Shown here piece by piece: positions 34,421 to 43,206 of a DNA stretch of 64,000 bases. The notes under the pieces were generated by a model. It was not told the origin of the DNA and ran no database searches. It saw only the letters and a program-made list of their open reading frames with translations. The stretch's first letter is position 1; each line of letters begins with the position of its first letter. A program made the translations under genes and the position numbers. This DNA comes from Thalassospira mesophila (GTDB lineage: Bacteria > Pseudomonadota > Alphaproteobacteria > Rhodospirillales > Thalassospiraceae), in the NCBI RefSeq assembly GCF_002115755.1, contig NZ_JFKA01000015.1, forward strand, positions 1-64,000, written 5' to 3'.

Positions 34421-36136
34421 ATGGCGGATCGTAAAGCAGCATTAACACTGACAGCCGGGGGGGCGGTTCTGGCGCGGATGAAAGCGGTGGGGGTTGATTA
34501 TATTTTTGCCAATTCCGGCACCGATTTTCCGCCGATCATTGAAGGGCTGGCCGAAGCCGCCGCCAAGGACATTGACCTGCCCGAAGCCCTGATTATGCCG
34601 CACGAAAATGCCGCCATGGGCATGGCCTATGGTTATTATCGGGCAACAGGGCGCGCGCAAGCGGTGATGGCGCATACCAATGTCGGCCTGGCCAATTGTG
34701 CCATTGGCGCGATTAATGCCGCGACCGAACATGTGCCGATTTTGCTGTTTTCCGGCCGTACCCCGGTCATGGAAAAGGGGCGTTTGGGCGCGCGTACCGT
34801 GCCAATTGGCTGGGGCCAGGAAATGCGCGATCAGACCGCCCTGGTGCGTGAAGCGGTAAAATGGGATTACGAACTGAAATTCCCCGAGCAGGTACCCGAA
34901 ACCGTGGACCGTGCCTATGCCATTGCCAATTCCGTGCCCAAAGGCCCGGTTTATGTCAGCCTGCCGCGCGAGGTTTTGTGCGAGCCATGCCCCGGCGAGC
35001 ACATCGAAGGCCCGTCACGGATGCAACCCGTGCAGATCGCACCGCCGCGCCATTTGCTGGCCGAGGCCGCCGAAATGCTGGCACAGGCGCAACGCCCGCT
35101 GATTATTGCCCAGCGCGGGGCAGGGTCCGCTGCCGGGTTTGCGGCGTTGGCGCAGATGGCAAGCCAGTGGGGCGTTCCGGTGGTGCAATATTGGGCGATC
35201 CAGCTGGCGATTGCGACCGATCATGCCATGTTTGGCGGGATCGACCCGACGGCCTATATGAAAGAGGCCGACCTTGTGGTGGTGATAGATTGTCTGGCCC
35301 CGTGGGGACCCGATATTCATACCCTGCATGATGATTGCAAGGTGATCCAGATCGGCCAAGACCCGCTTTATGCCCGGGTTCCGTCGCGAAATTTCCCGGC
35401 GGATATATCGCTGGTCGGTGAAACCGCCGATGTTATTTTGGCACTGGCCGAGGTGCTTTCCCCTAAACATGCCGATCACGCCGATAAATGCAAAACCCGC
35501 TATGACGCGGTGGCCACGCGTAACCGCGAAACCCGGCAAAAGGCACTGGCGGCAGCGGCTGCCGGTGCCACCACACCAATGACAAAGGCCTATGTGTCGC
35601 GCGGTGTTTCAGCCGCGATTGCGGGCAAGAATGCCACGGTGTTTTCCGAACTGGGCTGCCCGTTAGAACCGATGGATTTAACCCATCATCAGGCGTGGTA
35701 CCAGGAACCGCATTCGGGCGGTTTGGGCTGGTCGTTTCCGGCGGCAATGGGGTTTTCACTGGCCAATCGGGGCCGGTTGGTGGTCGCAACCATGGGCGAT
35801 GGTTCGTATATGTTTGCCAACCCGACCGCGTGCCACCAGATTGCCGAGGCATTGAACCTGCCCGTTCTTATTTTGGTTTTAAACAATAACGAATGGGGGG
35901 CGGTGCGACAGTCTGTCACCGGGATGTATCCCGATGGTTATGCATCAAAAACCAATCGCATGCCGCTGACATCGTTAACCCCCAGCCCCGATTTTACCAA
36001 AACCGCGCAAGCCAGCCGGGCGTGGACGGCCAGGGTGGAAAAGCCTGCCGATCTGGCGGCGGTGTTAAACGACGCCATCGCCCATATCGAAACCAATGGC
36101 ACCCATGCGCTGGTGGAAATTACCATTGCGCCATAG
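34421..36136 (+). CDS. Thiamine-diphosphate-dependent enzyme, acetolactate-synthase-like
   Basis: This 571-aa protein has the three-domain ThDP fold. The N-terminal Pyr domain has the catalytic Glu in MPHENAAMGMAYG. A central domain follows, then a C-terminal PP domain with the GDGSYMF...LVLNNNEWG metal/ThDP motif. It resembles annotated acetolactate synthase-like and benzoylformate decarboxylase-like proteins but lacks the neighbours (ilvH, ilvC) of valine synthesis, so it is probably catabolic. Control by the divergent IclR regulator supports use of an aromatic or keto acid. The substrate is not known. It has a strong promoter. Confidence 0.78.
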   Translation: MADRKAALTLTAGGAVLARMKAVGVDYIFANSGTDFPPIIEGLAEAAAKDIDLPEALIMPHENAAMGMAYGYYRATGRAQAVMAHTNVGLANCAIGAINAATEHVPILLFSGRTPVMEKGRLGARTVPIGWGQEMRDQTALVREAVKWDYELKFPEQVPETVDRAYAIANSVPKGPVYVSLPREVLCEPCPGEHIEGPSRMQPVQIAPPRHLLAEAAEMLAQAQRPLIIAQRGAGSAAGFAALAQMASQWGVPVVQYWAIQLAIATDHAMFGGIDPTAYMKEADLVVVIDCLAPWGPDIHTLHDDCKVIQIGQDPLYARVPSRNFPADISLVGETADVILALAEVLSPKHADHADKCKTRYDAVATRNRETRQKALAAAAAGATTPMTKAYVSRGVSAAIAGKNATVFSELGCPLEPMDLTHHQAWYQEPHSGGLGWSFPAAMGFSLANRGRLVVATMGDGSYMFANPTACHQIAEALNLPVLILVLNNNEWGAVRQSVTGMYPDGYASKTNRMPLTSLTPSPDFTKTAQASRAWTARVEKPADLAAVLNDAIAHIETNGTHALVEITIAP

Positions 36137-36283
36137 CGGGTTGTTTTAACAAACGCCATGTTGCCGGTTTGATTTGCCAACCGGTAGTCGCCACCATGCT
36201 GCAATGCAGGGGTTTGTCGTGCCTGTTTGCCAGGCAACGACAAATCGCTGCTTGCATCATAGGCAGAAAAATTATTTGATTGG

Positions 36284-36299
36284 ATTCAATCAATTGAAT
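36284..36299. promoter_or_regulatory. Inverted repeat ATTCAAT-CA-ATTGAAT
   Basis: It has exact 7-bp arms and lies 22 bases before the start of the GH13 phosphorylase gene. It is a likely operator; the regulator is not identified. Confidence 0.4.
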
Positions 36300-36320
36300 T
36301 GCCTGTTTTAAGGAGGTCGA

Positions 36321-38135
36321 ATGGACCGGGTTGTTGGGACGTCTGGACGGATTGCTTTTGCCAGTGCAATGCGAAATCTGTTGGCCGATGTTTATCCACA
36401 GCATGATCCGGTTTTGCTGGTGCGGCGTGTGTTCGAGGTGCTGGACTTGCCAATTGACGGCGACGGCCCCGAACCTGCCGAGGAATCCTTGCGAAAATGG
36501 GACCAGCGCGACGCGTTTTTAATTACCTATGGCGACAGCATTTCACGCAATGGCTATCAGGGCCTTAAATCCTTGCGCGATTTTCATCAGAAATGGCTGA
36601 AAGACTGGTTGCCGGGCATTCATATTTTGCCCTTTCACCCGTTCACATCCGACGATGGTTTTTCGGTTTCCGATTTCACCACGCTGCGCCCGGAACTGGG
36701 CACGTGGGAAGATGTCGAAGATTTATCCAAACATGCCAAGGTGATGGCCGATCTGGTGGCGAACCATATTTCGGCATCGCATGAATGGTTCGGGCAGTTT
36801 TTGGCCGGGCAGGAACCGGGCGTTAATTACATTAAAACCGCCAACCCCGATGACGACATTTCACAGGTGGTGCGCCCGCGCAGCCATCCGTTGTTAAATC
36901 TGGTCGAAACGGCGCTGGGGCCAAAGCATGTCTGGTGTACGTTCAGCTATGATCAGGTTGATCTGGATTACAGCAACCCCGATGTGTTTTTTGAAATTCT
37001 GAAAATCGTGCTCGATTATGCCAGCCACGGTGTCAGCGTGATCCGGCTCGATGCGATCGGGTTTATCTGGAAGGAATCCGGTACAGCGTCGATCAATGCT
37101 GATCAGACCCATGAAATCATCAAGGCGCTGCGGCTGGCGGCCAACGCGGTGGCACCCGATCTGGTGTTTATTACCGAAACCAACCTGCCGATGGTTGAAA
37201 ACCTGTCCTATTTTGGCCAGCAGGATGAAGCGCACCTGATTTACAATTTTTCCCTGCCGCCGGTTATTTTGCACGCGCTGCTAAGTGGCCGGTCGGATTA
37301 TATCCGTAAATGCATCATGGCGATGCCGCCAGCCCCGGCGGGCTGCACCTTTTTTAACTTTACCGCCAGCCACGATGGCATTGGCTTGCGCCCGGCTGAA
37401 AATATCGTGCCCGATGAAGACATTACCCAAATGACCGAACATGCGCGCAAAATGGGTGGCGAGGTAAGCTTTCGCTCGGTGGCCGGGGGCGGGCAACGCC
37501 CTTATGAGCTAAACGTGACATTGTTTAGCATGCTGGCCGAAAGCTTTGCCGGCGAGCGGGCATTCGGGCTGGAACGGTTTGTGATGTCGCAGGCGATTGC
37601 CATGTCGCTGGAAGGTATTCCCGCGATTTATGTGCAGTCTATTTTTGCATCGGAAAATGACCAGAACGGTTATGAACTCACCGGGATTCCCCGCCGCTTG
37701 AACCGCAAAATCTGGCAATTGGCCGATGCCGAAGCCGCCCTTGAAACACCGGGCATGCCCCAGCAGGCCTTCGGGCAGTTGCGCGCCCTGATGTCGATCC
37801 GTCAGGGGCAACCGGCCTTTCACCCCAATGCCACGCAATATACCCTTAATCTGGGCTCGGAATTGTTAGGTGTATGGCGGCAAAGCCATTTGAATGATCA
37901 AAGCATTTTTTGTGTGTTTAACCTGACCGCGCAAGATCAGGATCTGGACCTGTCGCGCATTAACCTGATCATGAATGAGGGCTGGCAGGACTTGATTACA
38001 GCCAAAGTGATCACTGATTACGATGGCATTATGACGCTGGCGCCTTATCAGATTTTGTGGATTTCCAACCTTGATGGCCGCCATCGCACCGAAAGCCGGT
38101 TGTTGCAGCGTTACCGCGACGCGATGCCGGTATAG
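36321..38135 (+). CDS. GH13_18 sugar phosphorylase, glucosylglycerate-phosphorylase-like
   Basis: This 604-aa alpha-amylase-fold enzyme has the subfamily pattern of sucrose phosphorylase and relatives: HILPFHPFTSDDGFSVSDF, ADLVANHIS, nucleophile Asp in VIRLDAIGFIWKESGT, acid/base Glu in FITETNLPM, and NFTASHDGIG. Such enzymes cleave an alpha-glucoside with phosphate to glucose-1-phosphate. Neighbouring GpgS and GpgP-type genes make glucosylglycerate the likely substrate, though sucrose-type activity cannot be excluded. The start ATG at 36321 follows a strong AAGGAGG. An inverted repeat sits just upstream. Confidence 0.82.
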   Translation: MDRVVGTSGRIAFASAMRNLLADVYPQHDPVLLVRRVFEVLDLPIDGDGPEPAEESLRKWDQRDAFLITYGDSISRNGYQGLKSLRDFHQKWLKDWLPGIHILPFHPFTSDDGFSVSDFTTLRPELGTWEDVEDLSKHAKVMADLVANHISASHEWFGQFLAGQEPGVNYIKTANPDDDISQVVRPRSHPLLNLVETALGPKHVWCTFSYDQVDLDYSNPDVFFEILKIVLDYASHGVSVIRLDAIGFIWKESGTASINADQTHEIIKALRLAANAVAPDLVFITETNLPMVENLSYFGQQDEAHLIYNFSLPPVILHALLSGRSDYIRKCIMAMPPAPAGCTFFNFTASHDGIGLRPAENIVPDEDITQMTEHARKMGGEVSFRSVAGGGQRPYELNVTLFSMLAESFAGERAFGLERFVMSQAIAMSLEGIPAIYVQSIFASENDQNGYELTGIPRRLNRKIWQLADAEAALETPGMPQQAFGQLRALMSIRQGQPAFHPNATQYTLNLGSELLGVWRQSHLNDQSIFCVFNLTAQDQDLDLSRINLIMNEGWQDLITAKVITDYDGIMTLAPYQILWISNLDGRHRTESRLLQRYRDAMPV

Positions 38136-39055
38136 GGGGCCGGTGTTTCGGGCGCGGTTGAAACCGATGCTTTCAGCACATCAATAAAGGCCCGCAAGCC
38201 CGCCGGAACATGGCGGTGGCCGGGATAATACAGGCACAGGCCGGGAAAGGGCGGTGTCCAGTCATCCATCATTTGGGTAAGCTCGCCCGATTGTAAATGT
38301 GGGGCTGCCTGATGGCGGGTAACATAGGCAATGCCACACCCGGCAATCGCGGCCTCGACAATCATGTTCGAGCTATCTAGCGTGATCGGGCCGGTTACAT
38401 CGATTTCAATTTGCTGGTCGCGTTTTTCAAACTCCCACCGATAGATTTTGCCGCTGGGCAGGCGTAACCGCAGGCAGGCATGTGCCGCGAGGTCCGCCGG
38501 ATTTATCGGGGCGGGCAAGCCGCAATTTTGCAAATAGCCAGGTGATGCGACAACAACAAATTGTTCGGGCGGGCCACAGGGAACAGCGATCATATCTTGC
38601 GGGACGGTTTCAAACAGGCGAATGCCCGCATCGAACCCGCCTGCAACAATATCCACCAGTTTGCCATCGGTGACGATATCGACATGCATATCGGGATAGG
38701 CGGCAATAAAGCGGGCCACCACCGGCATTAAAAACAGCCGGGCTGACCCCTCGGACGTATTAAGGCGCAAGGTGCCGCGCGGTTTTTGCCGGAACTTGTT
38801 GGCGATTTCCATGGCATCGGAAAGGTCGGTCAGGGCGGGGCGAATGCGCTCGACAAATTCGCGCCCGGCCTCGGTAAGCGAGACGCTGCGCGTGGTGCGG
38901 TTAAACAGGCGCACGCCAAGGCGCTGTTCCAGGCTGGAAATCGCATGGCTCAGCGCAGATGGCGACAGGCCAAGTTCCACCGCAGCGGCGCGAAAATTGC
39001 GGTGCGCAGCAACCGCGACCACACCGTGAAGTTCTAAAAGGCCACCTTTGTTCAT
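38111..39055 (-). CDS. LysR-family transcriptional regulator
   Basis: This 314-aa protein has a helix-turn-helix at about 9-65 ([38 protein letters not shown]) and a LysR substrate-binding domain. It overlaps the 3' end of the convergent phosphorylase gene by 25 bases. It is divergent from an SDR gene and probably regulates it, through a site near TGCATTACTTCATGCA (39068-39083). Confidence 0.9.
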   Translation of the reverse strand: MNKGGLLELHGVVAVAAHRNFRAAAVELGLSPSALSHAISSLEQRLGVRLFNRTTRSVSLTEAGREFVERIRPALTDLSDAMEIANKFRQKPRGTLRLNTSEGSARLFLMPVVARFIAAYPDMHVDIVTDGKLVDIVAGGFDAGIRLFETVPQDMIAVPCGPPEQFVVVASPGYLQNCGLPAPINPADLAAHACLRLRLPSGKIYRWEFEKRDQQIEIDVTGPITLDSSNMIVEAAIAGCGIAYVTRHQAAPHLQSGELTQMMDDWTPPFPGLCLYYPGHRHVPAGLRAFIDVLKASVSTAPETPAPYTGIASR

Positions 39056-39067
39056 TGTGCAATTTCC

Positions 39068-39083
39068 TGCATTACTTCATGCA
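39068..39083. promoter_or_regulatory. Candidate LysR box between LysR and SDR genes
   Basis: TGCA-TTACTTCA-TGCA contains the T-N11-A pattern with dyad symmetry. Confidence 0.3.
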
Positions 39084-39161
39084 ATAATATCTCGCTTATT
39101 CGAACAATAAAACCTTTCTATGGTGCGCTATCGTCAATGACACAGACTGGTGGAGCCTGAA

Positions 39162-40004
39162 ATGAACCCGAAAACAATTTTGATCACTGGAACATCGTCC
39201 GGGATTGGCAAGGCCACGGCAAAACGGTTTGCCGCGCTGGGCTGGAACGTGGTTGCCACCCAGCGCAGCCCGGAAAAAAACACCGAATTGCGCGCGTTGC
39301 CCCATGTGCTGGTCACCCGGCTTGATGTGCAGGACCGTGCCAGCATTGAGGATGCGATAGCGGCAGGCATCGACCGGTTTGGCCGGATTGATGCGGTGGT
39401 AAACAATGCGGGCTTTGGTCAATATGGCCTGTTTGAGGGGCTAAGCCAAAGCCAGATCGACCAGCAGTTTCAGGTAAATGTCTTTGGCGTGATGGATGTC
39501 ACGCGGGCAATTTTGCCCCATTTTCGCAGCCATAAAAACGGAACGATTGTAAATGTCAGTTCCGGGGCCGGTGTTTTTGGCCTGCCGATGATTTCGCTTT
39601 ATTGTGCCAGCAAGTTTGCCCTTGAAGGCTTTAGCGAAGCCGTTTCTTATGAACTGGCCTCGCAGGGCATTACGGTAAAACTGGTTATTCCGCATGGCGG
39701 GGTCAGTTCCACCGAATTTCATGCCCGCAGCGCACAGGAATTTTCCAAAACCGAAAGCCTGAGCGATTATCAGGATTTTGTAGAGAAAATGAACGCCGCA
39801 TTCGCCAAAATGGCCGGGGGCCGTTTAATGGATTCCGATTATGTCGCGGGTTTTGTTGAGCAGGCTGTAACCGATGGCAGCAGCCGGTTGCGCTATTACG
39901 TTGGCGATGATGCACGCGGCTTTGTCGATGCGCGCCTGCATAAGGGCGAAGATGCCTATATCGCACATATGCACCGTTATTTTGATCCAGAGGCCGCAAA
40001 ATAA
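39162..40004 (+). CDS. Short-chain dehydrogenase/oxidoreductase
   Basis: This 280-aa classical SDR has TGTSSGIGKATA at the cofactor site, VVNNAGFGQYG, the catalytic Ser in VNVSSGAGV and YCASK. It is of the general NADP-dependent type with an Arg in the second strand (ATQRS). I chose the ATG at 39162 because GGAG lies six bases upstream; GTG at 39150 is an alternative. It is controlled presumably by the divergent LysR. Its substrate and any link to glucosylglycerate are unknown. Confidence 0.87.
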   Translation: MNPKTILITGTSSGIGKATAKRFAALGWNVVATQRSPEKNTELRALPHVLVTRLDVQDRASIEDAIAAGIDRFGRIDAVVNNAGFGQYGLFEGLSQSQIDQQFQVNVFGVMDVTRAILPHFRSHKNGTIVNVSSGAGVFGLPMISLYCASKFALEGFSEAVSYELASQGITVKLVIPHGGVSSTEFHARSAQEFSKTESLSDYQDFVEKMNAAFAKMAGGRLMDSDYVAGFVEQAVTDGSSRLRYYVGDDARGFVDARLHKGEDAYIAHMHRYFDPEAAK

Positions 40005-40032
40005 TATGGCTGATACAGACATCTGACATGCA

Positions 40033-40069
40033 AACAGGCCGGGATATATGCCACCCCGGCCTGTTTTTT
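40033..40069. terminator. Bidirectional terminator between SDR and gpgS
   Basis: The arms AACAGGCCGGG (40033-40043) and CCCGGCCTGTT (40055-40065) match exactly. TTTTTT follows on the plus strand. The convergent genes on both sides could share it. Confidence 0.8.
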
Positions 40070-40091
40070 AACGGGTTTTCTTTGGTGTTTG

Positions 40092-41330
40092 CTATCTGGC
40101 AACTTTGCCAATCTCGCCGTCATTCAAATCGTCTTCGACCGCGGCGGAAAGCTGTTCGAAAATGTCGTCCATCGCGCTTTCAACCCGCTGCCAGCTGGGA
40201 ATAAACGGGCTTTCCAGCGGGTTATCCAGATAATGCTGCCCGGCACTAATGATCACTTCGGCCAGAACCTCGACACATTTTTCTTCTTCGTCGCGGTTGA
40301 TTTTAAGGCCGTTAAACAAGGCGTCGGCGCGGTATTGCTCGATCAGGTCCAGGGCCGTTCTGTAATAGGTGGCTTTAAGCGTGCGGAATGTTTCGTGGGA
40401 AAAAACCGTGCCCTGGGTGGCGAGCTTGCGAAACAGCGATTTGGCAATGTCGCTGGCCATGCGTGACAGGCCATCGTCTTTTTGCGCCGGGTCAAATTCG
40501 CGGTGTTTATGGTCGTAAATATCGGCGATATCGACCTGCGCCAAACGGTGAACGGTATGGTTACGATACATTTCCGACAGCATGGAAATTTCCAGACCCC
40601 AGTCCGATGCCACGCGCAGGCCATAGGCCACATCGGTGCGAATGGCAATTTCGCCCGATAGCGCATAACGGAAACAATCCAGGTAATTCAGAAAATCGGT
40701 TTTGCCGACCACCTGTTTTAACGCCCGGATCAGCGGGGTGACAAACAGGCGGCACACCCGGCCCTTCAGCGTGCCCCCGGCAACGCGCGCGTAATATCCC
40801 TTGGCAAAGGCAAAATTAAAGGCCGGGTTGGCAATGGGATACATCAGGCGGGCGGGCAGGTCGGGGGTGTAGGTGGCAATGTCGCAATCGTGAATACCAA
40901 TGACCGAACTGCGCCCGGTTGCCAGCGTATAGCCCATGCAATACCACACATTGCGGCCCTTGCCCGGTTCGTAACGGGCAAGATCATAATCGGCCAGCCG
41001 GTCATGCACGGCGCGCAGACGCGGGCCGTCGTTCCAGAGAATGCGGGTGCGCTGGGGCAGGTCTTTAAAAAACTCGCGCGCATAGGCGTATTGGGTTTCG
41101 TTGGCGCGGTCCAGCCCGACCACGATCTGGTCAATATAGGTGGCCTTTTTAAGCCCTTCGAGGATGGTGGTCATTGCCGGTGTTTCAAGCTCGGAATACA
41201 GGCACGGCAAAATAAGGGTCTGACGGCGAGATCGGGCAAAGGCCGTCATTTCATAAGCGAGTTCTTCCGGGTCACGATCAATAATCGAATGAAGGGTTGT
41301 GATCGGGCCACCCTGATGAAAATCGGCCAT
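40092..41330 (-). CDS. gpgS: Glucosyl-3-phosphoglycerate synthase (GT81)
   Basis: This 412-aa GT-A fold transferase has the nucleotide-sugar region (TLILPCLYSELE; VVGLDRANETQY), the DxD-type metal motif IGIHDCDIATY and the acceptor region GEIAIRTDVAYG with DWGLEISMLSEMYR, typical of GpgS/MpgS-type GT81 enzymes. It joins glucose from NDP-glucose to 3-phosphoglycerate. It lies two bases after the phosphatase gene, forming the usual two-step route to glucosylglycerate, a compatible solute made under salt or nitrogen stress. Confidence 0.85.
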   Translation of the reverse strand: MADFHQGGPITTLHSIIDRDPEELAYEMTAFARSRRQTLILPCLYSELETPAMTTILEGLKKATYIDQIVVGLDRANETQYAYAREFFKDLPQRTRILWNDGPRLRAVHDRLADYDLARYEPGKGRNVWYCMGYTLATGRSSVIGIHDCDIATYTPDLPARLMYPIANPAFNFAFAKGYYARVAGGTLKGRVCRLFVTPLIRALKQVVGKTDFLNYLDCFRYALSGEIAIRTDVAYGLRVASDWGLEISMLSEMYRNHTVHRLAQVDIADIYDHKHREFDPAQKDDGLSRMASDIAKSLFRKLATQGTVFSHETFRTLKATYYRTALDLIEQYRADALFNGLKINRDEEEKCVEVLAEVIISAGQHYLDNPLESPFIPSWQRVESAMDDIFEQLSAAVEDDLNDGEIGKVAR

Positions 41331-41332
41331 TT

Positions 41333-42160
41333 TTACCTCGCTTTTGTTATTGATGTTGGCGTTTGCGACAGATCGTCGAGTATTGAATTTATCATGATGT
41401 TCCAGCCCGCTGGCCCCGGTTTTGGCGCAAGACGGGCGGTTTTTCCACCCAGATCAAGCTGTGGGACCGGGCCGTGCTTAACCGGAATTTGCACCGCAAT
41501 GTCGGCATGGGCCAACATCCCGGCATCATTTGGGGAATCACCCAGGGCAATGGTGGTGATGGCCGCACGGCTTTGGGGCAGTTTGCCGGTTTCTTGCAGC
41601 ATCATCAGTGCGGTTTGCATGGCGCTTCCTTTGTCTGTTTCGCCGCATAATGTGTAAAAGCGGCCCCCTTTAACCAGTTTTAACCCAAATTCACGGGCAA
41701 TGTTCCCGGCTTGGTCAATGTCGGCGCGGGGGGGCTGCCATATTAGCGGATCAGAACAGTTGCGCTGCCCGGCAAGGGCCGCATCGGCCAATGGCAGGCC
41801 GGTAGCCTTGGCAATTTCGGCCGCCGTGCTGGTGCGAAACCCGGCGACCGGCACCGATACCGTTTTGGCAATTTCATCGCGGGCGGCATCAATGGTGGCA
41901 GTTTGCGGGCCAAGCTGGCGCATATCGCCGTTAATTTCAATTGCGCCGCCATTTTCGCCAATCAAACCGGCAAACAGATGGTGGCGGGCATTGAGGGCGT
42001 GTAATTCGGCCAGGGTTTTGGAAGAAATCGCCAGCACGGGAATGTCGTTTTCGCGCAGCCGTGTAAGGGCGGGGCGCGCCGCCTCCCAGGAATAGTCATC
42101 GTGATCCAGCAGGGTGCCATCCAGGTCGGTGAAAACGACAAGTCCGGTCAGATGTTGCAT
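41333..42160 (-). CDS. gpgP: HAD-IIB phosphatase, glucosyl/mannosyl-3-phosphoglycerate phosphatase
   Basis: This 275-aa HAD-IIB protein has motif I FTDLDGTLLDHDDY, motif II in VLAISSKT, a Lys in LKLVKGGRF and motif IV GDSPNDAGML. It removes the phosphate from glucosyl-3-phosphoglycerate. It precedes gpgS by two bases on the same strand, so they are one operon. The mannosyl analogue cannot be excluded by sequence alone, but the GT81 partner and GH13_18 enzyme favour glucose. Confidence 0.83.
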   Translation of the reverse strand: MQHLTGLVVFTDLDGTLLDHDDYSWEAARPALTRLRENDIPVLAISSKTLAELHALNARHHLFAGLIGENGGAIEINGDMRQLGPQTATIDAARDEIAKTVSVPVAGFRTSTAAEIAKATGLPLADAALAGQRNCSDPLIWQPPRADIDQAGNIAREFGLKLVKGGRFYTLCGETDKGSAMQTALMMLQETGKLPQSRAAITTIALGDSPNDAGMLAHADIAVQIPVKHGPVPQLDLGGKTARLAPKPGPAGWNIMINSILDDLSQTPTSITKAR

Positions 42161-42388
42161 CTATCTCGCAAAACGTTGTGAAAACAGCATGTTGTAGCAT
42201 TTGCAATTGAAGTCTAGCACAGCACCTTCAATTGGGCGACAGTGCAAAGATTAAATTTTACGCACATTTTTGTATCGGCAAGAAGCTGTATGGAAAATCA
42301 TCACTTAAGGTTTGCCGATGTCGTTGGGCTCTGGGGCTGCTGCATCGGGTTCTGTCGCGGTCGGGATTGGGGCGGCCCGCTTCCAAAA

Positions 42389-42416
42389 TTGAAATTACTG
42401 TATTATAGTATATATT
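42389..42416 (+). promoter_or_regulatory. parDE promoter with operator palindrome in the spacer
   Basis: TTGAAA (42389-42394) and TATATT (42411-42416) have a 16-base spacer. TACTGTATTATAGTA (42396-42410), dyad-symmetric at six of seven pairs, fills the spacer, as expected for autorepression by the antitoxin. Confidence 0.55.
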
Positions 42417-42448
42417 GGTATTTTGGTCTGACAGTGGAGGCATAAATC

Positions 42449-42697
42449 ATGTCAAAGACGACCAGTATTTCCCTTGGCGATCATTTCACGGGGTTTATCG
42501 AGGCACAAGTATCCTCGGGCCGGTTTGGGTCGGCAAGTGAAGTGGTTCGGGCCGGGTTGCGCATCCTTGAGGAGCGTGAGGCAAAGTTTCAGGCTTTGCA
42601 AATGGCGATCACGGAAGGTTTAAACAGTGGCGTTGTCGAGACGTTCAGCATGGCAGCGTTACAGCACGACATGGACCAGGAAACGGGCGCAAAATAG
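42449..42697 (+). CDS. parD: ParD-type antitoxin
   Basis: This 82-aa ribbon-helix-helix protein begins with TSISLGDHFTGFIEAQVSSG and continues GSASEVVRAGLRILEERE, the classic ParD/CC2985 pattern. The disordered C-terminus should bind the toxin. It is preceded by GGAGG and a promoter with a built-in palindrome. Its stop TAG shares one base with the toxin's GTG start, indicating coupling. Confidence 0.92.
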   Translation: MSKTTSISLGDHFTGFIEAQVSSGRFGSASEVVRAGLRILEEREAKFQALQMAITEGLNSGVVETFSMAALQHDMDQETGAK

Positions 42698-42996
42698 TGT
42701 CCGGTTTTTCGGTTAGTAAGGCCGCTTATGCCGATATCCGGGGTATCGCTTCCAATACCCAAAAGACATGGGGTATCGAACGCAGGCGTCGGTATCTTGA
42801 TGGCTTGAATGAAAAGTTTGAAGTGCTGGCAAGGATGCCGGAAATGTCGCATGAACGGCAGGACTTTGTTCCGCCTGTGCGAATCTCTCATTATGAAAAA
42901 CATCTGATCATTTACGCGCACCATGGCGATGGTGGCATATTGATCATTCGTGTTCTGCACCAGAATATGGATGTTACATCACAGCTTTCCAGCTAG
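42697..42996 (+). CDS. parE: ParE-type toxin
   Basis: This 99-aa RelE/ParE-fold protein has YADIRGIASNTQKTWGIERRRRYLDG as its helical hairpin and IIYAHHGDGGILIIRVLHQNMD as the C-terminal strands. ParE toxins inhibit DNA gyrase. The start is GTG at 42697, one base inside the antitoxin stop. It appears intact. Confidence 0.92.
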   Translation: MSGFSVSKAAYADIRGIASNTQKTWGIERRRRYLDGLNEKFEVLARMPEMSHERQDFVPPVRISHYEKHLIIYAHHGDGGILIIRVLHQNMDVTSQLSS

Positions 42997-43206
42997 TTGA
43001 AATCCTGCGATATCGGCGCGATAGCGTGGAACGTCGAAATATACCGGGCTGTTTCAGGCGATTGATGGCGATGTGAAAATGCTGGCCCTGACCATGCCAT
43101 TTTTCACCGGCATATCGGGAGCAAGGATTGCAAAATTTGGTTGCATGTCTTTGTGATTTAAGAAAAACGAATGCCGAAACATGATTTTAAAGGTGAAAGT
43201 CGCTTG

